From positions 1-7,234 of the forward strand of contig CALGBN010000329.1 of assembly GCA_937877765.1 (NCBI GenBank): 7,234 nt of DNA, read 5' to 3'. Made by a program: the position numbers and the translations under genes. This DNA comes from Candidatus Bathyarchaeota archaeon. GTDB taxonomy: Archaea > Thermoproteota > Bathyarchaeia > TCS64. Positions 1-5,409 of this stretch are shown here, piece after piece. Position 1 is the stretch's first letter. Each line of letters begins with the position of its first letter. The notes beneath the pieces were generated by a model. The model was given only the letters and a program-made list of their open reading frames with translations. It was not told the DNA's origin and ran no database searches.

Positions 1-67
1 TCAAGCAGAAGACGGCATACGAGATGTAGAGAGGTCTCGTGGGCTCGGAGATGTGTATAAGAGACAG
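1..67 (+). other. Untrimmed Illumina Nextera P7/i7 adapter with Tn5 mosaic end (non-biological)
   Basis: Bases 2-25 match the Illumina P7 flow-cell sequence. Bases 26-33 (GTAGAGAG) sit where the 8-base i7 index belongs and match my recollection of index N707 as written in the adapter. Bases 34-48 are the Nextera read-2 linker, and 49-67 are the 19-base Tn5 mosaic end. All parts are contiguous and in the order of a library adapter, so this is sequencing artefact left at the contig end. Genomic sequence starts at about base 68. Gene calls close to this edge deserve caution because terminal coverage may be low. Confidence 0.98.
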
Positions 68-128
68 GTATAGGTTTTTGTAATGTCGCATTCAAGAACT
101 GTGACCCCGTCATCGATGCTCACTGAAC

Positions 129-434
129 TCATTGACCTTTACAAATACCAGTTATCAAAATGTAACTTAAAATCCAGTGAACTGTGTTTAGCGATAACCG
201 ATACAGCATTGATAATTGTTCGCAGCGGTCTGTCAACCTGTTGCATAACTCGATAAAGGCTTCTTTTCCCTCGATTCTCTGTATGGTATCTTGGAAGACA
301 ATATCATTATGATAGTAAGGAAATATGTGTGACCAGTCTGGTTTTCCCACCTTGTTGTAGGTCTTGCTCCAGAGTTCCTTTATTCGTTCAGCTGTCAACG
401 GCTCCGTGATAGCTAAACTCGTTTCATCTAGCAT
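129..434 (-). CDS. SnoaL/NTF2-like domain protein, probably truncated or frameshifted at its C-terminus
   Basis: The predicted protein is 101 aa. Residues 15-76 look like the N-terminal part of SnoaL-like (NTF2-fold) proteins: a helix with LWSKTYN, then KPDWSHIFPYYHNDIVFQD and EGKEAFIELCNRL, which resembles the usual 'xxYyxdDvvFqDt...GxeaF' pattern. Members are usually about 130-150 aa and bind small molecules or catalyse varied reactions in a cone-shaped pocket, so no specific activity can be assigned. After about residue 76 the sequence no longer resembles the family and stops early. The expected beta-strands with a conserved Trp and the closing 'RDYYDLWG'-type segment are absent. This suggests a frameshift, real decay or an assembly error close to the adapter-bearing contig end. 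The ATG start is well supported by an SD-like GGAGGGTG 7-8 nt upstream. The gene stands alone, 173 nt beyond the tRNA-binding gene on the same strand. Confidence 0.65.
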   Translation of the reverse strand: MLDETSLAITEPLTAERIKELWSKTYNKVGKPDWSHIFPYYHNDIVFQDTIQRIEGKEAFIELCNRLTDRCEQLSMLYRLSLNTVHWILSYILITGICKGQ

Positions 435-440
435 TCATTC

Positions 441-448
441 CACCCTCC
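441..448 (-). promoter_or_regulatory. Shine-Dalgarno site of the SnoaL-like gene
   Basis: On the minus strand this reads GGAGGGTG, a good match to the GGAGGTG complement of the archaeal 16S 3' end. It lies 6 nt before the ATG at 434-432. An overlapping out-of-frame ATG at 438-436 is closer to the SD but opens no useful frame. This is one of only two clear SD sites in the window. Confidence 0.6.
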
Positions 449-500
449 GAAAAATTGAACTCAGTAAACTGGCCCAAAGCAGATAGTATTTTGGGAATAG

Positions 501-510
501 TAATATTTAA
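501..510 (-). promoter_or_regulatory. TATA-like box upstream of the SnoaL-like gene
   Basis: The minus strand reads TTAAATATTA, an archaeal TATA-like element. Archaeal initiation about 25-27 nt downstream would begin near base 478-480. That gives a leader of about 45 nt, long enough to contain the SD site at 441-448. No experimental support exists, and the surrounding region is AT-rich, so chance is possible. Confidence 0.4.
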
Positions 511-550
511 GAAATCACGGATAAAATGAGCAAATCATAGTAATTCAGGG

Positions 551-587
551 ATAAAAAGGAATAAAACCCCGTTTAACACCGGCTTTT
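551..587 (-). terminator. Possible terminator after the tRNA-binding gene: imperfect hairpin plus T-rich tract
   Basis: About 21 nt past the TAA stop of the tRNA-binding gene (608-610), the minus strand contains an imperfect inverted repeat at 563-587. It has outer AAAA/TTTT arms and interrupted CC/GG and GT/AC pairs around a short A/T loop. A T-rich run containing TTTTT follows at 551-560. Archaeal termination depends mainly on oligo-T, so the T tract is the stronger part of the evidence. The stem has two mismatches and may not matter. Confidence 0.35.
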
Positions 588-607
588 AAATAAATAATCA
601 GAGAAGA

Positions 608-940
608 TTAGGTGATCTTTGCACCATTCTCAATGGGCTTATCCGTTGTTAGCAATACACACTTGTCATCTATCTCAGCAGCTAACAACATACCATAGCT
701 CATCTCTCCGAATATCTTGGCTGGTTTAAGGTTGACAATAACTGGGATAACCTTACCAACCAGTTCCTCAGCGCTGTAATAGTCTACCAAGCTACTGAGA
801 ATCTGGCGCAACTCATCTTCTCCACAGTCTACCTTGAGCCTGTATAGCTTGTCCGAGCCTTCTACTTTCTCGCAAATCTTTATGGTGCCTATTCTAATGT
901 CTAGTTTCTTGAAGTCCTTGTATGATGCTTCTTCCGGCAA
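608..940 (-). CDS. tRNA-binding OB-fold protein (MetRS beta / EMAP-II-like domain)
   Basis: This 110-aa protein is a single tRNA-binding OB-fold domain. Recognisable segments are LDIRIGTI (residues 13-20), EGSDKLYRLKVDCGE (27-41), RQILSSL (45-51) and NLKPAKIFGEMSYGMLLAAE (70-89). They correspond to the family pattern of 'vdlrVGkI', 'ADKLyxLxVDxG', 'RqivsgI' and 'NLKPxKixGxxSxGMlLAA'. This domain forms the C-terminus of many bacterial methionyl-tRNA synthetases. In many archaea it is a stand-alone polypeptide, annotated as methionine--tRNA ligase subunit beta, that increases tRNA affinity of the catalytic subunit; it also resembles CsaA and Arc1p/EMAP-II. No synthetase gene is present here, so its partner is unknown. 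The start is TTG at 940-938, chosen because GGGGTGAT lies 5 nt upstream and no in-frame ATG is available. The gene is divergent from the 62-aa gene at 1027. Confidence 0.9.
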   Translation of the reverse strand: MPEEASYKDFKKLDIRIGTIKICEKVEGSDKLYRLKVDCGEDELRQILSSLVDYYSAEELVGKVIPVIVNLKPAKIFGEMSYGMLLAAEIDDKCVLLTTDKPIENGAKIT

Positions 941-945
941 CTCTA

Positions 946-953
946 ATCACCCC
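946..953 (-). promoter_or_regulatory. Shine-Dalgarno site deciding the TTG start of the tRNA-binding gene
   Basis: The minus strand reads GGGGTGAT, complementary to the AUCACC core of the 16S 3' end, and is followed 5 nt later by TTG at 940-938. This supports the non-ATG start and implies that the transcript has a leader, unlike most genes in the window. Confidence 0.6.
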
Positions 954-996
954 AAAAAAGCAACACTTGCTTAAAACCTATACCCAAGCCCAGAAC

Positions 997-1002
997 ATAT
1001 AT
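997..1002. promoter_or_regulatory. Symmetric ATATAT box between divergent genes, candidate bidirectional TATA element
   Basis: The palindromic ATATAT is centred 27-28 nt upstream of the plus-strand ATG at 1027, which would give a leaderless transcript. Read on the minus strand, initiation about 27 nt away would fall near base 973. That gives the tRNA-binding gene a leader of about 33 nt, which includes its SD site. Other candidate boxes exist: a TTTTAAG-like element on the minus strand at 970-977 would place the start inside the SD, so it fits less well. Confidence 0.4.
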
Positions 1003-1026
1003 CCAGTCCTATCTAACAAATACACT

Positions 1027-1215
1027 ATGAAATACAAGGTACATAGATTTGAGATCAGGATGTCACGAGACCAACAAGCTCTCGAAGATTTTCTAAACCA
1101 ACTTCCCGGAGAAGTAATATCAATAATCCCTAACGTACAGTCCCACATCACCATACTAGGGATGGGTGCCAGAGTCAGCTTTCTCTACATAGTAGAGAAA
1201 ACAGCTACTGGGTGA
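1027..1215 (+). CDS. Small conserved-looking protein of 62 aa (DUF4177-like topology), function unknown
   Basis: The ATG at 1027 begins MKYKVHRFEI, the typical opening of small DUF4177-like and related archaeal proteins. The frame stays open further upstream to 922, but that extension crosses the divergent start region and looks non-coding. The predicted layout is a beta strand (KYKVHRFEI, residues 2-10), a helix (DQQALEDFLNQL, 15-26), then strands EVISIIPNV (29-37) and ARVSFLYIVEK (48-58). There is no catalytic motif, signal peptide or membrane segment. From memory, similar 'VHRFxIxMxxDQxxLExFLN' proteins occur in uncultivated archaea, but I cannot search for them here. There is no SD site. 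The ATATAT box about 27 nt upstream suggests a leaderless mRNA. Its TGA stop lies inside the 3' end of the convergent hydrolase gene, giving an 11-nt overlap. Confidence 0.72.
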   Translation: MKYKVHRFEIRMSRDQQALEDFLNQLPGEVISIIPNVQSHITILGMGARVSFLYIVEKTATG

Positions 1216-2371
1216 GGTATTCGTAGGCGATCCTTGCATACATCTCTGAGACAGGTGGAAGCCATTCAAGCTTTACATGCTCGTTTGGTTGGTGTGCGCC
1301 TCCGCGTTGGGGCCCTATGTGGATGCAGGGTATTCCTTGTTCGCCTTGGAATATGTTGGCGTTTGTGATGCCGTATGCGTACTCGTAGAGGGGTTCCTTA
1401 CCCATAACAGTCTGATACACTTTATCTAGAGTCTGCATCAAGGGCTCAGTCTTCTCGCAGATATAAGGCTCGTATTTGGGTGGTTTGACACCTACATCCA
1501 CCTTGGACTTTAGTTCAAGGCTATCCACAAGCTTATCCATATCATCTAAAGCGTACTGGATTGACTCTCCCGGGACTAGAAGCCGGTTTACCTCGAAACG
1601 GGCGTTCTCAGGAATCACGATACTATATTTCTCATAGCCACCCTCGGTTTTCAGTGTGCAAATAGTGCCTTTTCCGAAGTTCGGATGTTTTATCAGATTC
1701 AGCTTATTGAGATTAGCGATTATCTTCGCTGCGTCCTCAACAGCGTTCACGCCAAGATGTGGTCTGAACCCATGGGCTGCTTTACCCTTCACCTTCACAT
1801 TGTAGAGTATCTTACCTGTGAGTCCAAGGGGTACGGGTTTAGTCTCGTCGCCACAGTAACTGTATGTGAGTACTACTCCATCTAGGCTTCTCCACTTAGG
1901 TACCTCCATCATCGCCCAAGCACCGATATCAGTGGCTTCTTGATCTACTACTCCGCTGAAGCTCAACTCACCGTTTAGCTCAACACCTGAATCAGCTACC
2001 GCTTTAATCATGTTGAGACTGCAAGCGATACCTGTTTTCATATCGCAGGCGCCGCGTCCATAGAGCTTACTGTCCTTGATGACTGCCTTGAATGGGTCTG
2101 TATCCCAGTCATCACCAGCTGGGACAGTATCAGTGTGAGCATTATAGTTTAGGCGTTTCCCGGGTTTTCCCCAATCCATAGTGCCATAGATATTTGGTCT
2201 TCCATCTGCTACATATTGTAGCTCGGTTTTCATCCCATAGCTCTCAAGTTTTTCCTTTATGTAATGGGCTAGAGCTTCCTCATCACCTGTAATGCTGGGG
2301 ATGGCGATCATCTCTTCACTGAGTCTAATAGTATATGAATCATCGAGATGCTTCAGAATATTATCAATCAT
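1205..2371 (-). CDS. M20-family (ArgE/DapE/ACY1/CPG2) metallohydrolase paralog lacking key catalytic residues
   Basis: This 388-aa protein is full length for the family, which hydrolyses amide bonds of N-acyl amino acids or short peptides with two metal ions. It has a catalytic domain split around a lid/dimerisation domain (about residues 185-295). The family residues H79 and D81 (AHTDTVP), bridging D110 (ACDMKTG), ligand E145 and final ligand H360 (GGAHQ) are present. The general-base Glu is Q144 (VVDQEA, codon CAA). The Glu ligand of the usual GEP motif is Y170 (codon TAC, in VLTYSYCGD). By H. influenzae DapE numbering these correspond to E134 and E163. Canonical hydrolysis is therefore doubtful. 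It may be a pseudoenzyme, a regulator or partner of its neighbour, or use altered chemistry. The intact copy lies 54 nt upstream; over the first 154 residues the two align without gaps with 87 identities by hand count. Confidence 0.9.
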   Translation of the reverse strand: MIDNILKHLDDSYTIRLSEEMIAIPSITGDEEALAHYIKEKLESYGMKTELQYVADGRPNIYGTMDWGKPGKRLNYNAHTDTVPAGDDWDTDPFKAVIKDSKLYGRGACDMKTGIACSLNMIKAVADSGVELNGELSFSGVVDQEATDIGAWAMMEVPKWRSLDGVVLTYSYCGDETKPVPLGLTGKILYNVKVKGKAAHGFRPHLGVNAVEDAAKIIANLNKLNLIKHPNFGKGTICTLKTEGGYEKYSIVIPENARFEVNRLLVPGESIQYALDDMDKLVDSLELKSKVDVGVKPPKYEPYICEKTEPLMQTLDKVYQTVMGKEPLYEYAYGITNANIFQGEQGIPCIHIGPQRGGAHQPNEHVKLEWLPPVSEMYARIAYEYLTQ

Positions 2372-2390
2372 GAACTAGATGGTGCGTGTT

Positions 2391-2400
2391 AAGTATTTGA
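2391..2400 (-). promoter_or_regulatory. TATA-like box for the downstream M20 paralog
   Basis: The minus strand reads TCAAATACTT, centred about 24-25 nt before the ATG at 2371-2369. This is the spacing expected for a leaderless transcript, and no SD is visible. It suggests the paralog can be transcribed separately from the intact hydrolase, although read-through across the 54-nt gap remains possible. Confidence 0.4.
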
Positions 2401-2425
2401 ATCCTTATCGCACCCAAAGAAAATG

Positions 2426-3583
2426 CTAAGAAAGGAAACGAGCAGCAAGCTCAGTGTAAACCTTGGTAACTGGAGGGATACTGTCAAGCTTGGTGTATTC
2501 GTTTTTCTGGTGTGTACCGCCAGCGTATGGACCAAGATGCATACAAGGTATACCACCCTCCCCAGTGAAGGTATTCGCATCAGTTATACTGCTACTGTAC
2601 TCGTATTCACATTTTCTAGCCATTACGTCCCTGTATGTCTCATCGAAGAGCTTCACGAATGGAGTCTCTTTATCCAAGACGTATGACGCGTAGAGCGGCG
2701 GCTTGGTTTTTACCTCTACCTTTGCCTCAAGATTCAGTGATTCCACTAGGTTCTCCATATCCTTAATGACACCCTCAACGGTCTCACCAGGTACTGTTAG
2801 GCGGTTTACCTCGAATCTACACTCAGCGGGCACAACAACGCTATAGACCTTGTATCCTCCCTCGATCTTCAGTGTACTATAGTTGCCTTGGAAGCCTTCT
2901 TTCTCGGCTATCTTGAGTTTTGGTAGGTTTGCTAGGATTATTCCTGCTTGTTCTACTGCGTTGATGCCTGCTTGTGGATGGAACCCGTGAGCTGCTTTAC
3001 CATAAACATAGATATCGTAGAGTACTTTGCCTGTGATGCCCAGTGGTGTGGGGTTTTCTTTCATGCCCGTGCTTGGCTCTCCGAGCACAATTGCGTCCAC
3101 CTTACCCCAATCAGTCTTGAGCATCGCCTTGGCTCCCTCACCATAAGCTTCCTCATCAATAACACCCGCAAAACTCAACTCACCTTTGAACTCGTGACTG
3201 CTATCAACAAATGCCTTCAACATGCTCAAAGCGCAGGCTAGTCCAGCCTTCATATCATTGGCGCCTAACCCGTAGATGTTACCGTCTTTCTTCACTGGCT
3301 TGAATGGATCGGTCTCCCAACCTGGCACGACTGGAACCGTGTCCATGTGACCTCCAAAGTTGAGCCTCTTACCCGGTTTTGTTCCCTCTAGCTTTCCATA
3401 GATGTTTGGCCGGTTCGGCTCTACCATGTGTAGCTCTGTTTTTAACCCTAAACTTTCTAGCTCATCTTGCAGGTAGTGGGCTAGTTCTTTTTCCTGTTTC
3501 ACGACGCTGGGGATGGCGATCATCTCTTCCAGCTTTTTGACTGTGTAATCGTGGTCTATTTTTTTGAGCAAATCGTCGTGCAT
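2426..3583 (-). CDS. M20-family metallopeptidase/deacylase (ArgE/DapE/ACY1/CPG2 type), catalytic residues intact
   Basis: This 385-aa protein is a complete member of the M20 family. All expected residues are present: H79 and D81 (GGHMDTVP), bridging D110 (ANDMKAG), general base E144 and ligand E145 (VIDEEA), ligand E169 (VLGEPS), the lid-domain H199 (KAAHGFHP) and last ligand H358 (GGTHQKNE). The order and spacing fit a dinuclear, usually zinc, hydrolase with a catalytic domain interrupted by a lid/dimerisation domain at about 185-295. The family includes acetylornithine deacetylase, succinyl-diaminopimelate desuccinylase, aminoacylase and carboxypeptidase G2, and sequence alone does not settle the substrate. 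No arginine or lysine biosynthesis genes lie nearby to guide the choice. There is no signal peptide, so it should be cytoplasmic. The ATG at 3583 has no SD but has a TATA-like box about 28 nt upstream. The next gene downstream is its degenerate paralog. Confidence 0.93.
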   Translation of the reverse strand: MHDDLLKKIDHDYTVKKLEEMIAIPSVVKQEKELAHYLQDELESLGLKTELHMVEPNRPNIYGKLEGTKPGKRLNFGGHMDTVPVVPGWETDPFKPVKKDGNIYGLGANDMKAGLACALSMLKAFVDSSHEFKGELSFAGVIDEEAYGEGAKAMLKTDWGKVDAIVLGEPSTGMKENPTPLGITGKVLYDIYVYGKAAHGFHPQAGINAVEQAGIILANLPKLKIAEKEGFQGNYSTLKIEGGYKVYSVVVPAECRFEVNRLTVPGETVEGVIKDMENLVESLNLEAKVEVKTKPPLYASYVLDKETPFVKLFDETYRDVMARKCEYEYSSSITDANTFTGEGGIPCMHLGPYAGGTHQKNEYTKLDSIPPVTKVYTELAARFLS

Positions 3584-3607
3584 GGTGGCATAAGGTTGGC
3601 TGGATAT

Positions 3608-3615
3608 GTATATTT
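3608..3615 (-). promoter_or_regulatory. TATA-like box for the intact M20 hydrolase gene
   Basis: The minus strand reads AAATATAC, centred about 28 nt before the ATG at 3583-3581. No SD is present, so a leaderless transcript is likely. The box sits immediately after the ligase stop codon (TAG at 3622-3620), within the 36-nt gap. Confidence 0.5.
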
Positions 3616-3619
3616 GTTG

Positions 3620-5371
3620 CTAAACGGTTTTCAGTTGAGCATTATACATATCTACGATCTCTGATACCTGTGTGGCTTCATCAGCGCTTTTATCGTCTCG
3701 CCAACGAGTAAACCTTGGGAATCGAATAGCAAGCCCTGATCCTTTGCGTAGTTCATTGAAAGCCGCCTTATGGTTGGGGCTTAAAGTGATCTCATCTCCC
3801 AGTACCTCGATAACCACCACTGGTTCAAACCAGACATCAGGCTCCATCAAGCTATCCACGTTACTGGGCTTATGATCCATCTTATACTCATCAAGTCGGT
3901 CAGGCATCTCCTCAAGATTCTCATCAGTGAAACCACTGCCAACCTTACAGACGCTCCTATACATGTCCTTTTCTGGATCATATGCAGCTACAAGTAATGC
4001 ACCATAGCTGCCTGCTCGTCTACCTCTACCATACAAGGCTCCTATTACAGCTAGGTCAACGTGGTCCTGCATCTTACTCTGATAGCTCCGTTTGAGTTTG
4101 ACCCAGAGCCAACTACGAGCACCAGCACGATAGATCGAGTCATCAGATGTAGACTTGACTACCAAGCCCTCTGTGCCTTCGCTGATGGCTAACTGGAAGA
4201 ACCGGTCTAGCTCATCAGGGTCATTGGTTTCTAGTCGTTCTACTAGTTTGAAGTCGTCGGTCTGGTCGGTTATTGCTTCTAGGCGGTGGACGCGTTGAGG
4301 ATAGGGCGTGAGGGTGAGGTCTTCACCGTCAAATAAGCAGTCAAACAGGTATACCCGTACTGGTATCTGTTTCATCATCTCCTCGATACCATGTTTGCGT
4401 CGTCTCTGCATCAATGTCTGGAAGGTGAGATCATCACCAGTATCAGGATCATAAGCAACAGCCTCACCCTCAATGATAGCCTGCTCTGCCTTTACCTGTT
4501 TTAGCGTCATCTCCACCGCATCAGGATACATGTAAGTGATGTTTTCGAGACGCCTACTGAAAATCTGAACCTTATCTCCATTCTTGTGAATCTGGAATCG
4601 TTCACCATCAAGCTTGAACTCAGCCGAACAATGCCCCTCAAGCTTCTCGATTACCTCTTCAGCGGTACTAAGTCTCTGCGCAGCCATTACTCTGATTGGA
4701 TACCCTACTCTGACGTGGAAATTCTCGACACTCTCCAAACCATCCTCCATTAATGTGACTGCTACTGTACCTAGGTCGCTGCTCAGGTTGTAGGCCCTTT
4801 CAAGGATTGGTCTATTCTTCTTTGAGTCAGTGTACGCCTGCGCCAAAGCATCCAGTATAGTCATATCGCCTATACCGAGTCTAAGCTTCCCCTCTACCAT
4901 GCGGCTTAGATATCGAGCACCCAGAGGAGACGCATCAGCCAGAAGGCTTCCCAAGCCATCCATCTTCTGTTTAGAGCTTCCCGTGCCTTCACGGTGGGCT
5001 ATCGAATCTAATCCCTGATAGATGTCAGATACTGTGAGGTCTTTTTTGAAGAATCCTTTCTGCTTCTTTTTACGCATTGCATCCTCAGCAGCCAAACCAA
5101 TGTCACCCATCTCCTGAACCATGCCCTCTACGGTTGCCTTTTTCAAGCCGGTTACCCGGGTGAGGGTCTCGATGACCATCTTCTCAGCCATGCCGATCTC
5201 GGGTTCTCCTTTCCAGTCGGGGTGTATCTTGCCTTGTGTTAGGTAGATGATTTTATCGATTTCCTCGCTGGTGGCTTGTTTGAATAGCTCTGTGAGGATG
5301 TCTGTCATCTCGATGCGTCCACTGGTGGCTTCGAGTTGTTGATATGTGTCTACAAGGGTATCGAATAGCAT
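3620..5371 (-). CDS. lig: ATP-dependent DNA ligase (archaeal type)
   Basis: This 583-aa protein seals nicks in DNA during replication and repair, using ATP through a ligase-AMP intermediate. Domain order fits archaeal/eukaryotic ligases: a helical DNA-binding domain (about 1-215), a nucleotidyltransferase domain (about 216-430) and an OB-fold (about 431-583). Motif I is KLDGER at 253-258, making K253 the adenylated lysine. FSRRLENIT (271-279), EGEAVAYD (301-308), LFDCLF (342-347), EGLVVKS (401-407) and WVKLKRSY (423-430) match motifs Ia, III, IIIa, IV and V, and RFPRFTRWRDDK (550-561) matches motif VI. QKGFF at 104-108 corresponds in sequence and position to the PCNA-binding QKSFF of Pyrococcus furiosus ligase. 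Length is normal for the family, and nothing essential seems missing. The ATG has no SD; a TATA-like box lies about 29 nt upstream. It sits between the HEIIH protein and the M20 pair, two genes from the polymerase. Confidence 0.98.
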   Translation of the reverse strand: MLFDTLVDTYQQLEATSGRIEMTDILTELFKQATSEEIDKIIYLTQGKIHPDWKGEPEIGMAEKMVIETLTRVTGLKKATVEGMVQEMGDIGLAAEDAMRKKKQKGFFKKDLTVSDIYQGLDSIAHREGTGSSKQKMDGLGSLLADASPLGARYLSRMVEGKLRLGIGDMTILDALAQAYTDSKKNRPILERAYNLSSDLGTVAVTLMEDGLESVENFHVRVGYPIRVMAAQRLSTAEEVIEKLEGHCSAEFKLDGERFQIHKNGDKVQIFSRRLENITYMYPDAVEMTLKQVKAEQAIIEGEAVAYDPDTGDDLTFQTLMQRRRKHGIEEMMKQIPVRVYLFDCLFDGEDLTLTPYPQRVHRLEAITDQTDDFKLVERLETNDPDELDRFFQLAISEGTEGLVVKSTSDDSIYRAGARSWLWVKLKRSYQSKMQDHVDLAVIGALYGRGRRAGSYGALLVAAYDPEKDMYRSVCKVGSGFTDENLEEMPDRLDEYKMDHKPSNVDSLMEPDVWFEPVVVIEVLGDEITLSPNHKAAFNELRKGSGLAIRFPRFTRWRDDKSADEATQVSEIVDMYNAQLKTV

Positions 5372-5396
5372 AATATGGAAAATACGATTATCGGAT

Positions 5397-5404
5397 TCTT
5401 AAAA
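5397..5404 (-). promoter_or_regulatory. TATA-like box for the DNA ligase gene
   Basis: The minus strand reads TTTTAAGA, centred about 29 nt upstream of the ligase ATG (5371-5369), with no SD between them. This is consistent with a leaderless ligase transcript starting just after the stop codon of the HEIIH gene. Confidence 0.4.
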
Positions 5405-5409
5405 CCTTA

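Noticed and set aside
922..1026. N-terminal extension of the 62-aa plus-strand gene back to the ATG at 922 (97-aa version)
   Set aside because: The extra 35 residues would overlap the start and SD of the divergent tRNA-binding gene, look unlike protein sequence, and the region reads as a promoter. The MKYKV start at 1027 fits similar small proteins better.
2389..3241. Open frames on the plus strand, and a second minus-strand frame, within the two M20 genes
   Set aside because: They lie wholly or mostly inside strongly supported genes, have low-complexity or Cys/Ser-rich translations with no domain, and have no RBS or promoter of their own.
2426..3583. Naming the intact M20 enzyme as ArgE or DapE
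   Set aside because: The family motifs do not separate these substrates, and no arginine or lysine biosynthesis genes are in the window.
3672..5018. Plus-strand open frames inside the ligase gene
   Set aside because: Antisense shadows of a gene whose six ligase motifs are all intact in the minus-strand frame.
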